From: JBFHIZ01 sp041596215
GTDB lineage: Bacteria > Bacillota > Clostridia > Lachnospirales > Lachnospiraceae
Assembly (NCBI GenBank): GCA_041596215.1
Contig: JBFHIZ010000024.1
Location: 1 to 32,098, forward strand
Direction: 5' to 3'
DNA: 32,098 nucleotides
Positions within the stretch are counted from its first letter, which is position 1, and every line of letters starts with the position of its first letter. This document shows, piece by piece, positions 1 through 7,551 of the stretch. A program made the position numbers and the translations under genes. The notes beneath the pieces are model-generated. The model was not told where the DNA came from. It saw only the letters and a program-made list of their open reading frames with translations, and did not search any database.

Positions 1-140
1 CCTATCTTCTCTTTTAGAAAATCTGTATATATATGACCACTAGTTATTACCAAATCACCTTCTCCTATTTTAAAACTTTGGCAAAACTCATCACAGCTAT
101 CAAATAACTGAATCGTAGATTTCATTCGAAATTGTTTCAT
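1..140 (-). CDS. 4-hydroxybutyrate dehydrogenase-like iron alcohol dehydrogenase (N-terminal 46 residues only)
   Basis: Partial gene: the start codon is at 140 and the frame is still open at the window edge, so most of the protein lies outside. The 46 visible residues (starting MKQFRMKSTIQLFDSCDEF, with FKIGEGDLVITSGHIY further on) resemble, from memory, the N-terminus of clostridial 4-hydroxybutyrate dehydrogenase, a group III iron-containing alcohol dehydrogenase that reduces succinate semialdehyde to 4-hydroxybutyrate. No metal-binding or NAD-binding residues are in view. It starts 33 nt after the stop of the aminotransferase gene, and an AGGAG lies about 12 nt before the ATG, so it looks like the last visible gene of that operon. 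The pairing of a GABA transaminase with this enzyme supports the call. A different short-chain hydroxyacid or semialdehyde dehydrogenase of the same family, for example for 5-hydroxyvalerate, cannot be excluded. Confidence 0.6.
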   Translation of the reverse strand, partial: MKQFRMKSTIQLFDSCDEFCQSFKIGEGDLVITSGHIYTDFLKEKI

Positions 141-173
141 TATTTTTACACACTCCTATTTACATTTCATCAT

Positions 174-1523
174 CTATTTTGTATTTTTAATTGCTTCTTC
201 AAGTATTTGCAAACCGCATTCTAATTGTTCATCTGTTACAACTAGTGGACATAAAAAACGTATAACATTTCCAAATACTCCCGCACTTTCTAAAATCAGG
301 CCCTTTTGGATTGCATATTGTACAATGGCAGAAACTTTTTCACCATTTGGATTTTTCGATTCTTTATCCGTAACAAATTCAATCCCCATCATACAGCCAA
401 TACCACGCACATCTCCAATTTCTGGATAAATATCCTTCCATTCGCAAAATCGTTGCATACATATATTGGCAATTTCAAGAGATCGATCGCATAAATGTTC
501 TTTTTCAATTACTTCTATGACTTTTAATGCTGAAGCACATGCAAGTGCATTCCCACCATAGGTTCCTCCTATTATCCCACTTCGAATATTATCCATAATT
601 TCTGCACTTGCAGTAACTGCACTTAATGGAAGACCTGCAGCAATTGATTTTGCACTTGCAATAATATCTGGCGCACATCCTTCTTCTTCCCAATAATTTG
701 AAACAAACATTTTACCAGATCTTGCAAATCCGGTTTGTACTTCATCTGCGATTAATAAGATCCCATTTTCGTTGCATACTTTTCTTACTGCTTTTACCCA
801 TTCAATCGGAGCTGGAACAAAACCACCTTCCCCTTGCACTGGTTCCACAACAATCGCAGCAACATATTCAGCTGGTGAAGATTCTTCAAATACCTTATAT
901 AATTTCTCAATATAATATGCAATGGCTTCTTCTTTTGTGTAACCTTTGGGTCTGCGATAAATATATGGAAATTCTGCTCGATATATTCCATCTGGAAATG
1001 GTCCAATTCCATTTGCATATGCTTTTTTGGATGTCATGGTTGATGTTAACAAAGTTCTACCATGAAATGCACCAGAAAAAACAATAATATTTGGTCTTTT
1101 GGTATAAGATCTAGCGATTTTAACAGCATTTTCATCTGCTTCTGCCCCGGAATTAACAAACATTGTTTTTCGTTTTTTTTCTTTTACTGGTACAATTTCA
1201 TTCATTTTTTCTGCAAGCTTTATATATCCCTCATGCGTAACAATATTCATCATGGCATGAAAATACTTATCTGCTTGTTCTTTCACTGATTTCACAATGT
1301 CTGGATGGCTATACCCAACATTTAATACTCCTACTCCACCTACCCAATCAAGGAAAACATTTCCATCCACATCTTCCATCATAGCACCTTCTCCACGATT
1401 TATCACGCACGGGTACACACACTTAACTGCGCTCGGCATAGCAAAATCTCTTCTTTCAATTATTTTTGTTGCTTTTGGACCTGGTAATGGTGTTTTAATT
1501 TTCGGCAATGCATTTCTTAACAT
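174..1523 (-). CDS. gabT: 4-aminobutyrate aminotransferase (class III, PLP-dependent)
   Basis: Transfers the amino group of an omega-amino acid, probably 4-aminobutyrate, to 2-oxoglutarate, giving succinate semialdehyde. Numbering from the upstream ATG at 1529, class III aminotransferase features are NSGAEA (126-131), FHGR (155-158), the VVEPVQGEGG block (227-236), the PLP-pyridine aspartate D262 in ADEVQTGFAR, and the Schiff-base lysine K294 in ASAKSIAAGLP. Full length, about 449 residues. Two in-frame ATGs exist: GGAG lies only 1 nt before the one at 1529 but 7 nt before the one at 1523, so 1523 is preferred. It follows the ABC binding protein by 21 nt and precedes the dehydrogenase gene, which points to an uptake, transamination and reduction route. 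The substrate could also be 5-aminovalerate or another omega-amino acid; sequence alone does not separate these. Confidence 0.85.
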   Translation of the reverse strand: MLRNALPKIKTPLPGPKATKIIERRDFAMPSAVKCVYPCVINRGEGAMMEDVDGNVFLDWVGGVGVLNVGYSHPDIVKSVKEQADKYFHAMMNIVTHEGYIKLAEKMNEIVPVKEKKRKTMFVNSGAEADENAVKIARSYTKRPNIIVFSGAFHGRTLLTSTMTSKKAYANGIGPFPDGIYRAEFPYIYRRPKGYTKEEAIAYYIEKLYKVFEESSPAEYVAAIVVEPVQGEGGFVPAPIEWVKAVRKVCNENGILLIADEVQTGFARSGKMFVSNYWEEEGCAPDIIASAKSIAAGLPLSAVTASAEIMDNIRSGIIGGTYGGNALACASALKVIEVIEKEHLCDRSLEIANICMQRFCEWKDIYPEIGDVRGIGCMMGIEFVTDKESKNPNGEKVSAIVQYAIQKGLILESAGVFGNVIRFLCPLVVTDEQLECGLQILEEAIKNTK

Positions 1524-1544
1524 AATCATTCTCCAATCACCTTA

Positions 1545-2450
1545 TTATTTTATATTCTCTGTTTTTCCCTCTTCTATACCAACAAAATAATCTTCTGTTA
1601 GTCCATAGCTTAGTAAGATTTCCATTAGCGTTCCGTCTTCTTTCATCTCATTTAACACCGTATTTACTTCATCTAAGAAGTCCATATCTTCAAATCTTAC
1701 CGCTGCTCCAATTTGTCCACTTGCTTCTGCTACATAAGGTGCAAGTAGTTTTAATTCTAAAGAACTATCTGCTGCTAAGGTGAATCCTGCTACAATCCCA
1801 TCTGTAACAACTGCATCAACTTGTCCCATATTTACGGCTGTCATTAATGTGGATTGATTATCATATGCTACAACTTCTCCTACTTTACCTTCACTTGCCC
1901 ATTGCTCTACCGTATCATAAAATGTAGTTCCTGGTTGCGCACCTACCGATTTATCTGCCAAATCTTCTTTGCTTGTAATGCTTGAATCTTCAGAAATAAC
2001 AACAGCTTCCCCTTCTTGATACCATTTATCTGTAAAAGCTGCAATTTCCAATCGTTCTTCTTTTACATACATAGCATCTACAACCATATCAATATTCTTA
2101 TTATTTAATTCCAACAATAAATTAGAAAAGTCCGTTACTTTCATCTGAATATCAGCAATACCTAGTCTACTACAAATCTCTTTTAAAATTTCAATATCAA
2201 TCCCTTTTAATTCTCCTGTTTCAATATCTTCATAACAAAATGGAGCATCATTAGAAGAACCAATTTCAATATAACCTTTTTCTTTAATTGCAGTTAATAA
2301 TGCAGATTCTTCTACTTCTACACCATCTGTTGAAGTTTCTGCCACTTCTTCATTTGATGTCGTATTCTCTACAACAACATTATTACCACAACCAACCATT
2401 GTTACAATAAAAAATACACTTACTAATCCGAACGCTATTAATCTTTTCAT
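1545..2450 (-). CDS. Amino-acid ABC transporter substrate-binding lipoprotein (SBP_bac_3 family)
   Basis: Captures a polar or omega-amino acid outside the membrane for the neighbouring importer. It has a lipoprotein signal peptide with a hydrophobic stretch to residue 19 and a lipobox ending in Cys21 (TMVGC), then an acidic Ser/Thr/Glu linker to about residue 48. A family 3 binding fold follows, starting IEIGSSNDAPFCYEDIETG and including the typical LKGIDIEILKEIC and VDAVVTDG segments. Length (301) is normal for the family. The gene is third in the order ATPase, permease, binding protein, aminotransferase, dehydrogenase. A perfect 9-bp hairpin sits just upstream in the mRNA. The ligand cannot be read from sequence; placement directly before gabT suggests GABA or a similar compound. 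Confidence 0.85.
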   Translation of the reverse strand: MKRLIAFGLVSVFFIVTMVGCGNNVVVENTTSNEEVAETSTDGVEVEESALLTAIKEKGYIEIGSSNDAPFCYEDIETGELKGIDIEILKEICSRLGIADIQMKVTDFSNLLLELNNKNIDMVVDAMYVKEERLEIAAFTDKWYQEGEAVVISEDSSITSKEDLADKSVGAQPGTTFYDTVEQWASEGKVGEVVAYDNQSTLMTAVNMGQVDAVVTDGIVAGFTLAADSSLELKLLAPYVAEASGQIGAAVRFEDMDFLDEVNTVLNEMKEDGTLMEILLSYGLTEDYFVGIEEGKTENIK

Positions 2451-2486
2451 ATTCTTTCTCCTTTTTTATGCTAATTTTTATTATTT

Positions 2487-2507
2487 ATAATACATAAAAT
2501 GTATTAT
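2487..2507 (-). other. Intercistronic RNA hairpin before the binding-protein gene
   Basis: ATAATACAT and ATGTATTAT form a perfect 9-bp stem with a 3-nt loop in the 86-nt gap between the permease and binding-protein genes. On the minus-strand transcript it is not followed by a U-run, so it does not look like a terminator there; the T-run lies on the other side. Such hairpins between transporter cistrons often mark mRNA processing that raises the level of the binding protein. That role is an inference. Confidence 0.45.
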
Positions 2508-2536
2508 TTTTTTTTCATACAGTCTTCCTAAGCACT

Positions 2537-3232
2537 TTATTTCTTTTGCTTTAATCTCCTTTCAATAACCTTTGTTATTTTTGATAAAGGAATGCTAATA
2601 ATTAGGTACATGACGGCTAAAATTGTATAGGCTTCTACTGTTAAAAATGTTTGTGAAGCATAAGTTTTCGTGCGAAGTAATAATTCTTGTACCGTAATCA
2701 TTGCTAATAAAGAGGTGTCTTTTACCATCATTACTAAATAATTTCCAAATACTGGTACCGAATTTCGAATTGCTGGTGGTATAATAAAAAACATCATTAC
2801 TTGCTTTTCACTAAATCCTAATGCTAATCCCGCTTCTCTTTGTCCAGAATCAATCGACAAAATAGATGACCGAATCACTTCTGAAATATAACAACCATAG
2901 TTAATTGCAAAGCCAATGATTCCTGCAACAACAGCTTCTATTTGCATATTGGTATCTTTTCCTAAGAGTCCTAATATTCCGTTGATTATCATTGGCAATA
3001 CATAAAAGATATAGAAAAACTGAACTAATAATGGAGTACCTCTAATTAATTCAATAAATATTGTTAGAATTTTTACTAATATTTTTTTCTTGGATAATCT
3101 TCCAATTGCCAAAAACAAAGCAAGAACTAGAGCGAGTGAAAAACCGAATAAAGTAACATATACAACAACCCATGCACCGTCAATAAGACTGGGACCTAAT
3201 GTTTTTATTGCACGTATAAAATGGACTTCCAT
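2537..3232 (-). CDS. Amino-acid ABC transporter permease (HisM/GlnP type)
   Basis: Membrane channel subunit of the polar-amino-acid importer. It has an N-terminal helix (about residues 19-42), a further helix around 60-90, a central hydrophobic region and a C-terminal helix (about 200-217). The ATPase-coupling EAA loop is visible as GQREAGLALGFSEKQ followed by FFIIPPA. Length (231) is normal for the family, which usually works as a homodimer or heterodimer; only one permease is present, suggesting a homodimer. A good AGGAGG site precedes the ATG. The ATPase gene ends 12 nt upstream, so the two are translationally close. Confidence 0.88.
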   Translation of the reverse strand: MEVHFIRAIKTLGPSLIDGAWVVVYVTLFGFSLALVLALFLAIGRLSKKKILVKILTIFIELIRGTPLLVQFFYIFYVLPMIINGILGLLGKDTNMQIEAVVAGIIGFAINYGCYISEVIRSSILSIDSGQREAGLALGFSEKQVMMFFIIPPAIRNSVPVFGNYLVMMVKDTSLLAMITVQELLLRTKTYASQTFLTVEAYTILAVMYLIISIPLSKITKVIERRLKQKK

Positions 3233-3244
3233 TTTTCTTACCTC

Positions 3245-3976
3245 CTATCTTAATACTCGTGACAAAAATTTTTTTGTCCTATCATCTTTGGGTGCAGTAA
3301 ATATATTATATGGCGTATCCTCTTCCACAATATAGCCATCATCCATAAAAATCACTCGATCTGCAACTTCCTTTGCAAAACCCATTTCATGCGTTACTAC
3401 GACCATGGTCATACCTTCCTTAGCTAGTTGATTCATTACTTCTAAAACATCTCCCACTAATTGCGGATCCAAGGCTGAAGTAGGTTCATCAAATAGAAGA
3501 ATATCAGGTTCCATAGCTAATGCTCGAGCAATGGCAACTCTTTGTTGTTGCCCTCCAGATAGCTCGGAAGGGTAAGCATCTACTTTGCTTTCCAATCCCA
3601 CTTTTTTAAGTAATGCTTTTGCTTTTTCCTTTGCTTCATGTTTTGATAAATCATGTAATTTAATTGGAGCAAAAGCAACATTTTCCAATACCGTTTTCAG
3701 TGGGAATAGATTAAATTTCTGAAAAACCATTCCTACATGTTGTCGATACTTTGTGACATCATGTCCAAGTTGCAAAATATCGGTACCCTCATAAAAAATT
3801 TCTCCTCCTGAAGGTTTTTCCAATAAATTGACACATCGAAGCATTGTACTTTTCCCGGAACCAGATGGTCCAATCACCACTACCACTTCTCCTTTGGAAA
3901 CCGAAATATTAACATCTCGAAGCACTTCTAAATCTCCAAATGATTTTGATAAATTTCTTATATCAAGTAATGACAT
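3245..3976 (-). CDS. Amino-acid ABC transporter ATPase (GlnQ/ArtP type)
   Basis: Cytoplasmic ATPase powering the importer. Walker A GPSGSGKST is at 36-44, the signature LSGGQ at 139-143, Walker B with DEPTSALD at 163-170, and the switch histidine H196 in VTHEM. The length (243) and the FQKFNLFPLKTVLENV Q-loop region are typical of the polar-amino-acid uptake branch. It is the first gene of the ABC-gabT-dehydrogenase operon. Its ATG lies about 43 nt downstream of the terminator of the cytidylate-kinase-like gene, leaving little room for a separate promoter. Confidence 0.92.
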   Translation of the reverse strand: MSLLDIRNLSKSFGDLEVLRDVNISVSKGEVVVVIGPSGSGKSTMLRCVNLLEKPSGGEIFYEGTDILQLGHDVTKYRQHVGMVFQKFNLFPLKTVLENVAFAPIKLHDLSKHEAKEKAKALLKKVGLESKVDAYPSELSGGQQQRVAIARALAMEPDILLFDEPTSALDPQLVGDVLEVMNQLAKEGMTMVVVTHEMGFAKEVADRVIFMDDGYIVEEDTPYNIFTAPKDDRTKKFLSRVLR

Positions 3977-4018
3977 TTCGCACCTTCTTTCTTTGTTTTT
4001 TTTTTACCAAGTTTGTAT

Positions 4019-4058
4019 AAAAAAAGAGGCCATTCTTAACGATATCAAAAGAACAGCC
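4019..4058 (-). terminator. Rho-independent terminator of the cytidylate-kinase-like gene
   Basis: Arms at 4028-4037 and 4049-4058 pair. On the plus strand two pairs are mismatched (C-A, A-C), but on the minus-strand RNA these become G-U wobbles, giving a continuous 10-bp stem. The seven A residues at 4019-4025 become a U-run just after the stem on the minus strand. Direction is therefore minus, ending the gene at 4103-4702. Confidence 0.75.
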
Positions 4059-4102
4059 CCATTGCTTTTACTTTATTTATTTTTAAAATTCAAATCCTAC
4101 AT

Positions 4103-4702
4103 CTACGAATAAAACTTTTTCTTAATAATACTTACCAACGTATCACAGGTTCCATCTACTCCAAGCAAACTAGAATCTAATAAAATATGTTTATAATCCT
4201 TATCTGCCATAGAATGCATACAATAATGTCTATAGTAGGCTTCTCTTGCCTTATCAACGGAAGCAATCATTCTCTTTGCCTCATCTGGTTGCATTTTCAA
4301 ACGTTCCACACAATTATGAAGTCTTTCTGCATATGGTGCATAAATATATACTTTAATAATATTTTTATGATCTTTTAAAATATGCTCTGCACAACGTCCA
4401 ACAATTATACAAGAATCCTTTTCCGCAACATCGACAATAATTTTCTTTTGTGCTGAAAAAATAGCATCTTGTATTTCTGTCGTTCCCATTCCAAGAGGGT
4501 AACTCATATTAAAAAAAGCAGATTTTGCACTTTCTTCATAATTACTCACTTCTGAAACTGGAAGATTCAACTTCTTTGCTGCCATATCAACAATATCTCT
4601 ATCATAATATTCAATTCCTAATTCTTCACTAACTTTTTTTGCAATTGGTCTTCCTAGACTACCAAATTGACGCGTTATTGTTACTACATAATTTTCTTTC
4701 AT
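4103..4702 (-). CDS. Cytidylate kinase-like family protein
   Basis: A P-loop nucleotide kinase-like protein of the cytidylate-kinase-like family common in anaerobic Bacillota; its substrate is not known to me. Counting from the ATG at 4702, TRQFGSLGRPIAKKVSEELG at about 10-29 is a P-loop in which Arg18 stands where classical kinases have Lys, followed by YDRDIV. Later come IIVGRCAEHIL and the basic YAERLHNCVERLKM region resembling a lid. The ATG at 4714 has no good site, whereas GAGGTG lies 4-5 nt before the ATG at 4702, so 199 residues are preferred. It is followed by its own terminator and divergent from the PucR-type gene. No functional link to GABA metabolism is visible. Confidence 0.75.
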   Translation of the reverse strand: MKENYVVTITRQFGSLGRPIAKKVSEELGIEYYDRDIVDMAAKKLNLPVSEVSNYEESAKSAFFNMSYPLGMGTTEIQDAIFSAQKKIIVDVAEKDSCIIVGRCAEHILKDHKNIIKVYIYAPYAERLHNCVERLKMQPDEAKRMIASVDKAREAYYRHYCMHSMADKDYKHILLDSSLLGVDGTCDTLVSIIKKKFYS

Positions 4703-4942
4703 CCCGCACCTCATTTCACAATTCCACTAAAACAATCACTTTTAAATCAACTAACTTACACTGATTATATCTATTATTTCACAATAAGACAATAGATGAG
4801 CTTCCCAAAATTTTTGTTAATTTTTGTACTATACATACAACACTTCATATCGTCCCCTTTAAACTATTGCATTTTTATGATATATTTTTATTAATATTTA
4901 TTTTCCATTGTACTTTACAACTAATTTCCAAAAGGAGGATTT

Positions 4943-6061
4943 ATGAAAACACAGGTAAAAACCTTATATGAACATTCAAAAGACACCTATGATTTATCGC
5001 TTTTAGCTGGAGCTGATGGCCTTACAAGTTCTGTATTTTGGACATATTTGGCGGAAGACATACAAAACATCAATTTTTTAAAAGGAGGTGAACTTGTTTT
5101 TACAACTGGTCTTTTTATAACAAATCAAACTACACTGTATGATTTTATACATGCACTTTCCATGAAAAACTGTAGTTGTATTATCATAAATATCGGAAAA
5201 TACATTACACAAAGTGATATTACAGAAAAAATAATTGACTTTTGTAATCAGAATCATTTGCCTTTATTAACCATTCCATGGAAGGTTCACTTAATCGACA
5301 TTATTCAAGACTATTCTCGACTATTATTGCTTGATAGCCAACGTGAAGATTACCTTAGTGCAGCCTTTCAAAGTGCTTTATATCAAACCATAATTCCAGA
5401 AAATATTTTACGAACACTAAATCAACACGGTTTTCCCACAAATGCAAATTATCGAATATTTGTAATTCAAAACCTACACGAAACTGCAATGCTTACTTCT
5501 CCTCTAAATACTTATCCTATTAAATATCACTTATTTCACTATAATAATCTACTTACCTTAATTATTCATATGGATCCCAAGCAAATTAGTCTTACTAAAA
5601 TAATTGAATTCATATGCTATTACGATGGAATTATTTTAGGTGTTAGCGATGAATTTAAAAGTTTAACTAAACTAGAGCAAAGCTATAAACGTGCACGATT
5701 TACTTTTGCAACCGCAATATTTTGGAATCGACCTTATGTGGTCTTTGACGAATTGGGGATTTTCCAACTATTATTTGCAAATTCCGACCCTTTATTACTT
5801 ACAGGTATTTATGAAAAAAACCTAGGCGTTCTAGAAGCATATGATAACGAACATAATACAGAACATCTAAAAACTCTTCGATACTATTTGCTAAGTGATT
5901 GTAACCTAATCGAAACCGCTTCCAGTTTATACACACATAGAAACACCATTGTTTATCGACTTCGTAAAATTAAAGATCTACTAGGAACCGAGCTGGACAA
6001 TTCCTCCGTTAAATTTGATTTGTTATTAGCGTTTTATATCAAAGAATACCTTTCCTTTTAA
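4943..6061 (+). CDS. PucR-type transcriptional regulator
   Basis: A DNA-binding regulator of the PucR/CdaR-like class. Residues 1-120 match a PucR N-terminal sensing domain (ADGLTSSVFWTYLAEDI, GGELVFTTGLFI, CNQNHLPLLTIPW). A middle region with YYDGIILGVSD and QSYKRARFTFATAI looks like the degenerate GGDEF-like domain. Residues about 315-365 form the C-terminal helix-turn-helix (LIETASSLYTHRNTIVYRLRKIKDLLG). Length (372) is short for the class but complete. AGGAGG lies 6 nt before the ATG. It is divergent from the cytidylate-kinase-like gene and 1 kb from the ABC-gabT operon, making it the best local candidate to control that operon; this is inferred from position only. It ends at a bidirectional terminator. 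Confidence 0.85.
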   Translation: MKTQVKTLYEHSKDTYDLSLLAGADGLTSSVFWTYLAEDIQNINFLKGGELVFTTGLFITNQTTLYDFIHALSMKNCSCIIINIGKYITQSDITEKIIDFCNQNHLPLLTIPWKVHLIDIIQDYSRLLLLDSQREDYLSAAFQSALYQTIIPENILRTLNQHGFPTNANYRIFVIQNLHETAMLTSPLNTYPIKYHLFHYNNLLTLIIHMDPKQISLTKIIEFICYYDGIILGVSDEFKSLTKLEQSYKRARFTFATAIFWNRPYVVFDELGIFQLLFANSDPLLLTGIYEKNLGVLEAYDNEHNTEHLKTLRYYLLSDCNLIETASSLYTHRNTIVYRLRKIKDLLGTELDNSSVKFDLLLAFYIKEYLSF

Positions 6062-6080
6062 TTTCATTATATTTTACATC

Positions 6081-6120
6081 AAAAAAAGGCACTGCATTTT
6101 AAAAATGCAGTGCCTTTTTT
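6081..6120. terminator. Bidirectional terminator between pucR-type gene and xylA
   Basis: AAAGGCACTGCATTTT and its complement form a near-perfect stem of about 16 bp with A-run and T-run on its two sides. It lies between two convergent genes (stops at 6061 and 6125) and can end transcription in both directions. Confidence 0.9.
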
Positions 6121-6124
6121 TAAC

Positions 6125-7441
6125 TTATTTTGTTTCAAGAATATATTGATTCAAAATACTTTCTAATAATTCCTGTCTTCCAGATTCATTTGCCAAGGTT
6201 CCATTCTTCTTAGCATATGCATCTAGTTCTTTAAACCCAACATTTCCTTCCATAATATCTTTTCCAATACTTGTTTTATAACTTTCATATCGTTTCTCTT
6301 TAAATGCTTCAAACACACCATCTTGAATTAAGGCTGCTGCAACTTTAAGTCCTTTTGCAAAAGTATCCATTCCCGCTATATAAGCATAAAACAAATCATC
6401 ATCTTGGAACGATGCACGACGTACTCTTGAATCGAAATTCAAGCCACCTTTGGTAAGTCCTCCATCTAATAGTATTTCATACATTGCTAATGTAGCATCA
6501 TATAAATTAGTGGGAAATTGATCCGTATCCCATCCAAGTAAAGGATCTCCCATATTCGCATCAACGCTTCCTAATACACCATTGATTCTACTCATATTTA
6601 ATTCATGTTGAAATGTATGTTGTGCTAACGTTGCATGATTTGCTTCAATATTTAATTTAAAAGAATCCATCAGGTCATATTTACGTAAAAATGCCAAAAC
6701 TGCGGAAGAATCAAAATCATATTGATGTTTGGTAGGCTCCTTTGGTTTTGGTTCAATTAAAAATTGACCAGTAAATTGAATCTCTTTTGCATAATCGACT
6801 GCCATATGGAATAAACGTGCCAAATTATCCAATTCTAAAGCGGTATCTGTATTTAATAAAGTCTCATAACCTTCTCGTCCACCCCAAAAAACATAGTTTT
6901 CTCCACCTAATTCTTTTGTGATTTCCATTGCTTTTTTTATTTGTGCTGCCGTATATGCAAACACTGTTGCATTACAAGAAGTAGATGCTCCATGCACAAA
7001 TTTATCATCACTAAATGCATTGGTTGTTCCCCACAAACATCGAATTCCTGTCCGTGCCATTTCTTCTTTAATTACTACTACAATCTCATCTAAATTTTTA
7101 TTTGTTTCTTCTAATGTATTTCCTCTTGGTGCAATGTCCTGATCATGAAAACAAAAAAAGGGAATCTGCATTTTTTCCATAAATTCAAATGAAACATGTA
7201 CTCTTTCCTTTGCTCTTTCCAACAAATCCGATGTTTGATCCCACGCACGATGCATGGTTGGCCCACCAAATGGATCATTTCCCATATAAGTTAATGTATG
7301 CCAATATGACATTGCAAAGCGACATTGTTCTTTCATAGTCTTACCCATTACAATCTCCTCTGGATTGTAATACTTAAAAGAAAGTGGATTTTTACTGCTT
7401 GCACCTTCATATTTTATTTTATCTACTTTAAAATATCCCAT
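6125..7441 (-). CDS. xylA: Xylose isomerase
   Basis: Converts D-xylose to D-xylulose in the cytoplasm. All catalytic and metal positions of the class II enzyme are visible: His99 and Asp102 in CFHDQDIAP, Glu230 and Lys232 in LIEPKPKEPTKHQ, Glu266 and His269 in NIEANHATLAQHTFQHE, Asp294 in GSVDANMGD, Asp305 and Asp307 in GWDTDQFPT, and Asp337 in FDSRVRR. Length (438) is typical. AGGAGG lies 8 nt before the ATG. No xylulokinase or xylose transporter is next to it. The two-component genes end 110 nt upstream on the same strand with no clear terminator between, so read-through or shared control is possible. Confidence 0.95.
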   Translation of the reverse strand: MGYFKVDKIKYEGASSKNPLSFKYYNPEEIVMGKTMKEQCRFAMSYWHTLTYMGNDPFGGPTMHRAWDQTSDLLERAKERVHVSFEFMEKMQIPFFCFHDQDIAPRGNTLEETNKNLDEIVVVIKEEMARTGIRCLWGTTNAFSDDKFVHGASTSCNATVFAYTAAQIKKAMEITKELGGENYVFWGGREGYETLLNTDTALELDNLARLFHMAVDYAKEIQFTGQFLIEPKPKEPTKHQYDFDSSAVLAFLRKYDLMDSFKLNIEANHATLAQHTFQHELNMSRINGVLGSVDANMGDPLLGWDTDQFPTNLYDATLAMYEILLDGGLTKGGLNFDSRVRRASFQDDDLFYAYIAGMDTFAKGLKVAAALIQDGVFEAFKEKRYESYKTSIGKDIMEGNVGFKELDAYAKKNGTLANESGRQELLESILNQYILETK

Positions 7442-7551
7442 ATATTATTCCTCCTTTGACTTTTCTTATATCTATTTTATTATACTCTTTATTCCTTATT
7501 TCATCAATTCAATTACCTTATCTCCTACTTTAATGAATGGTCCTAAAAAAA

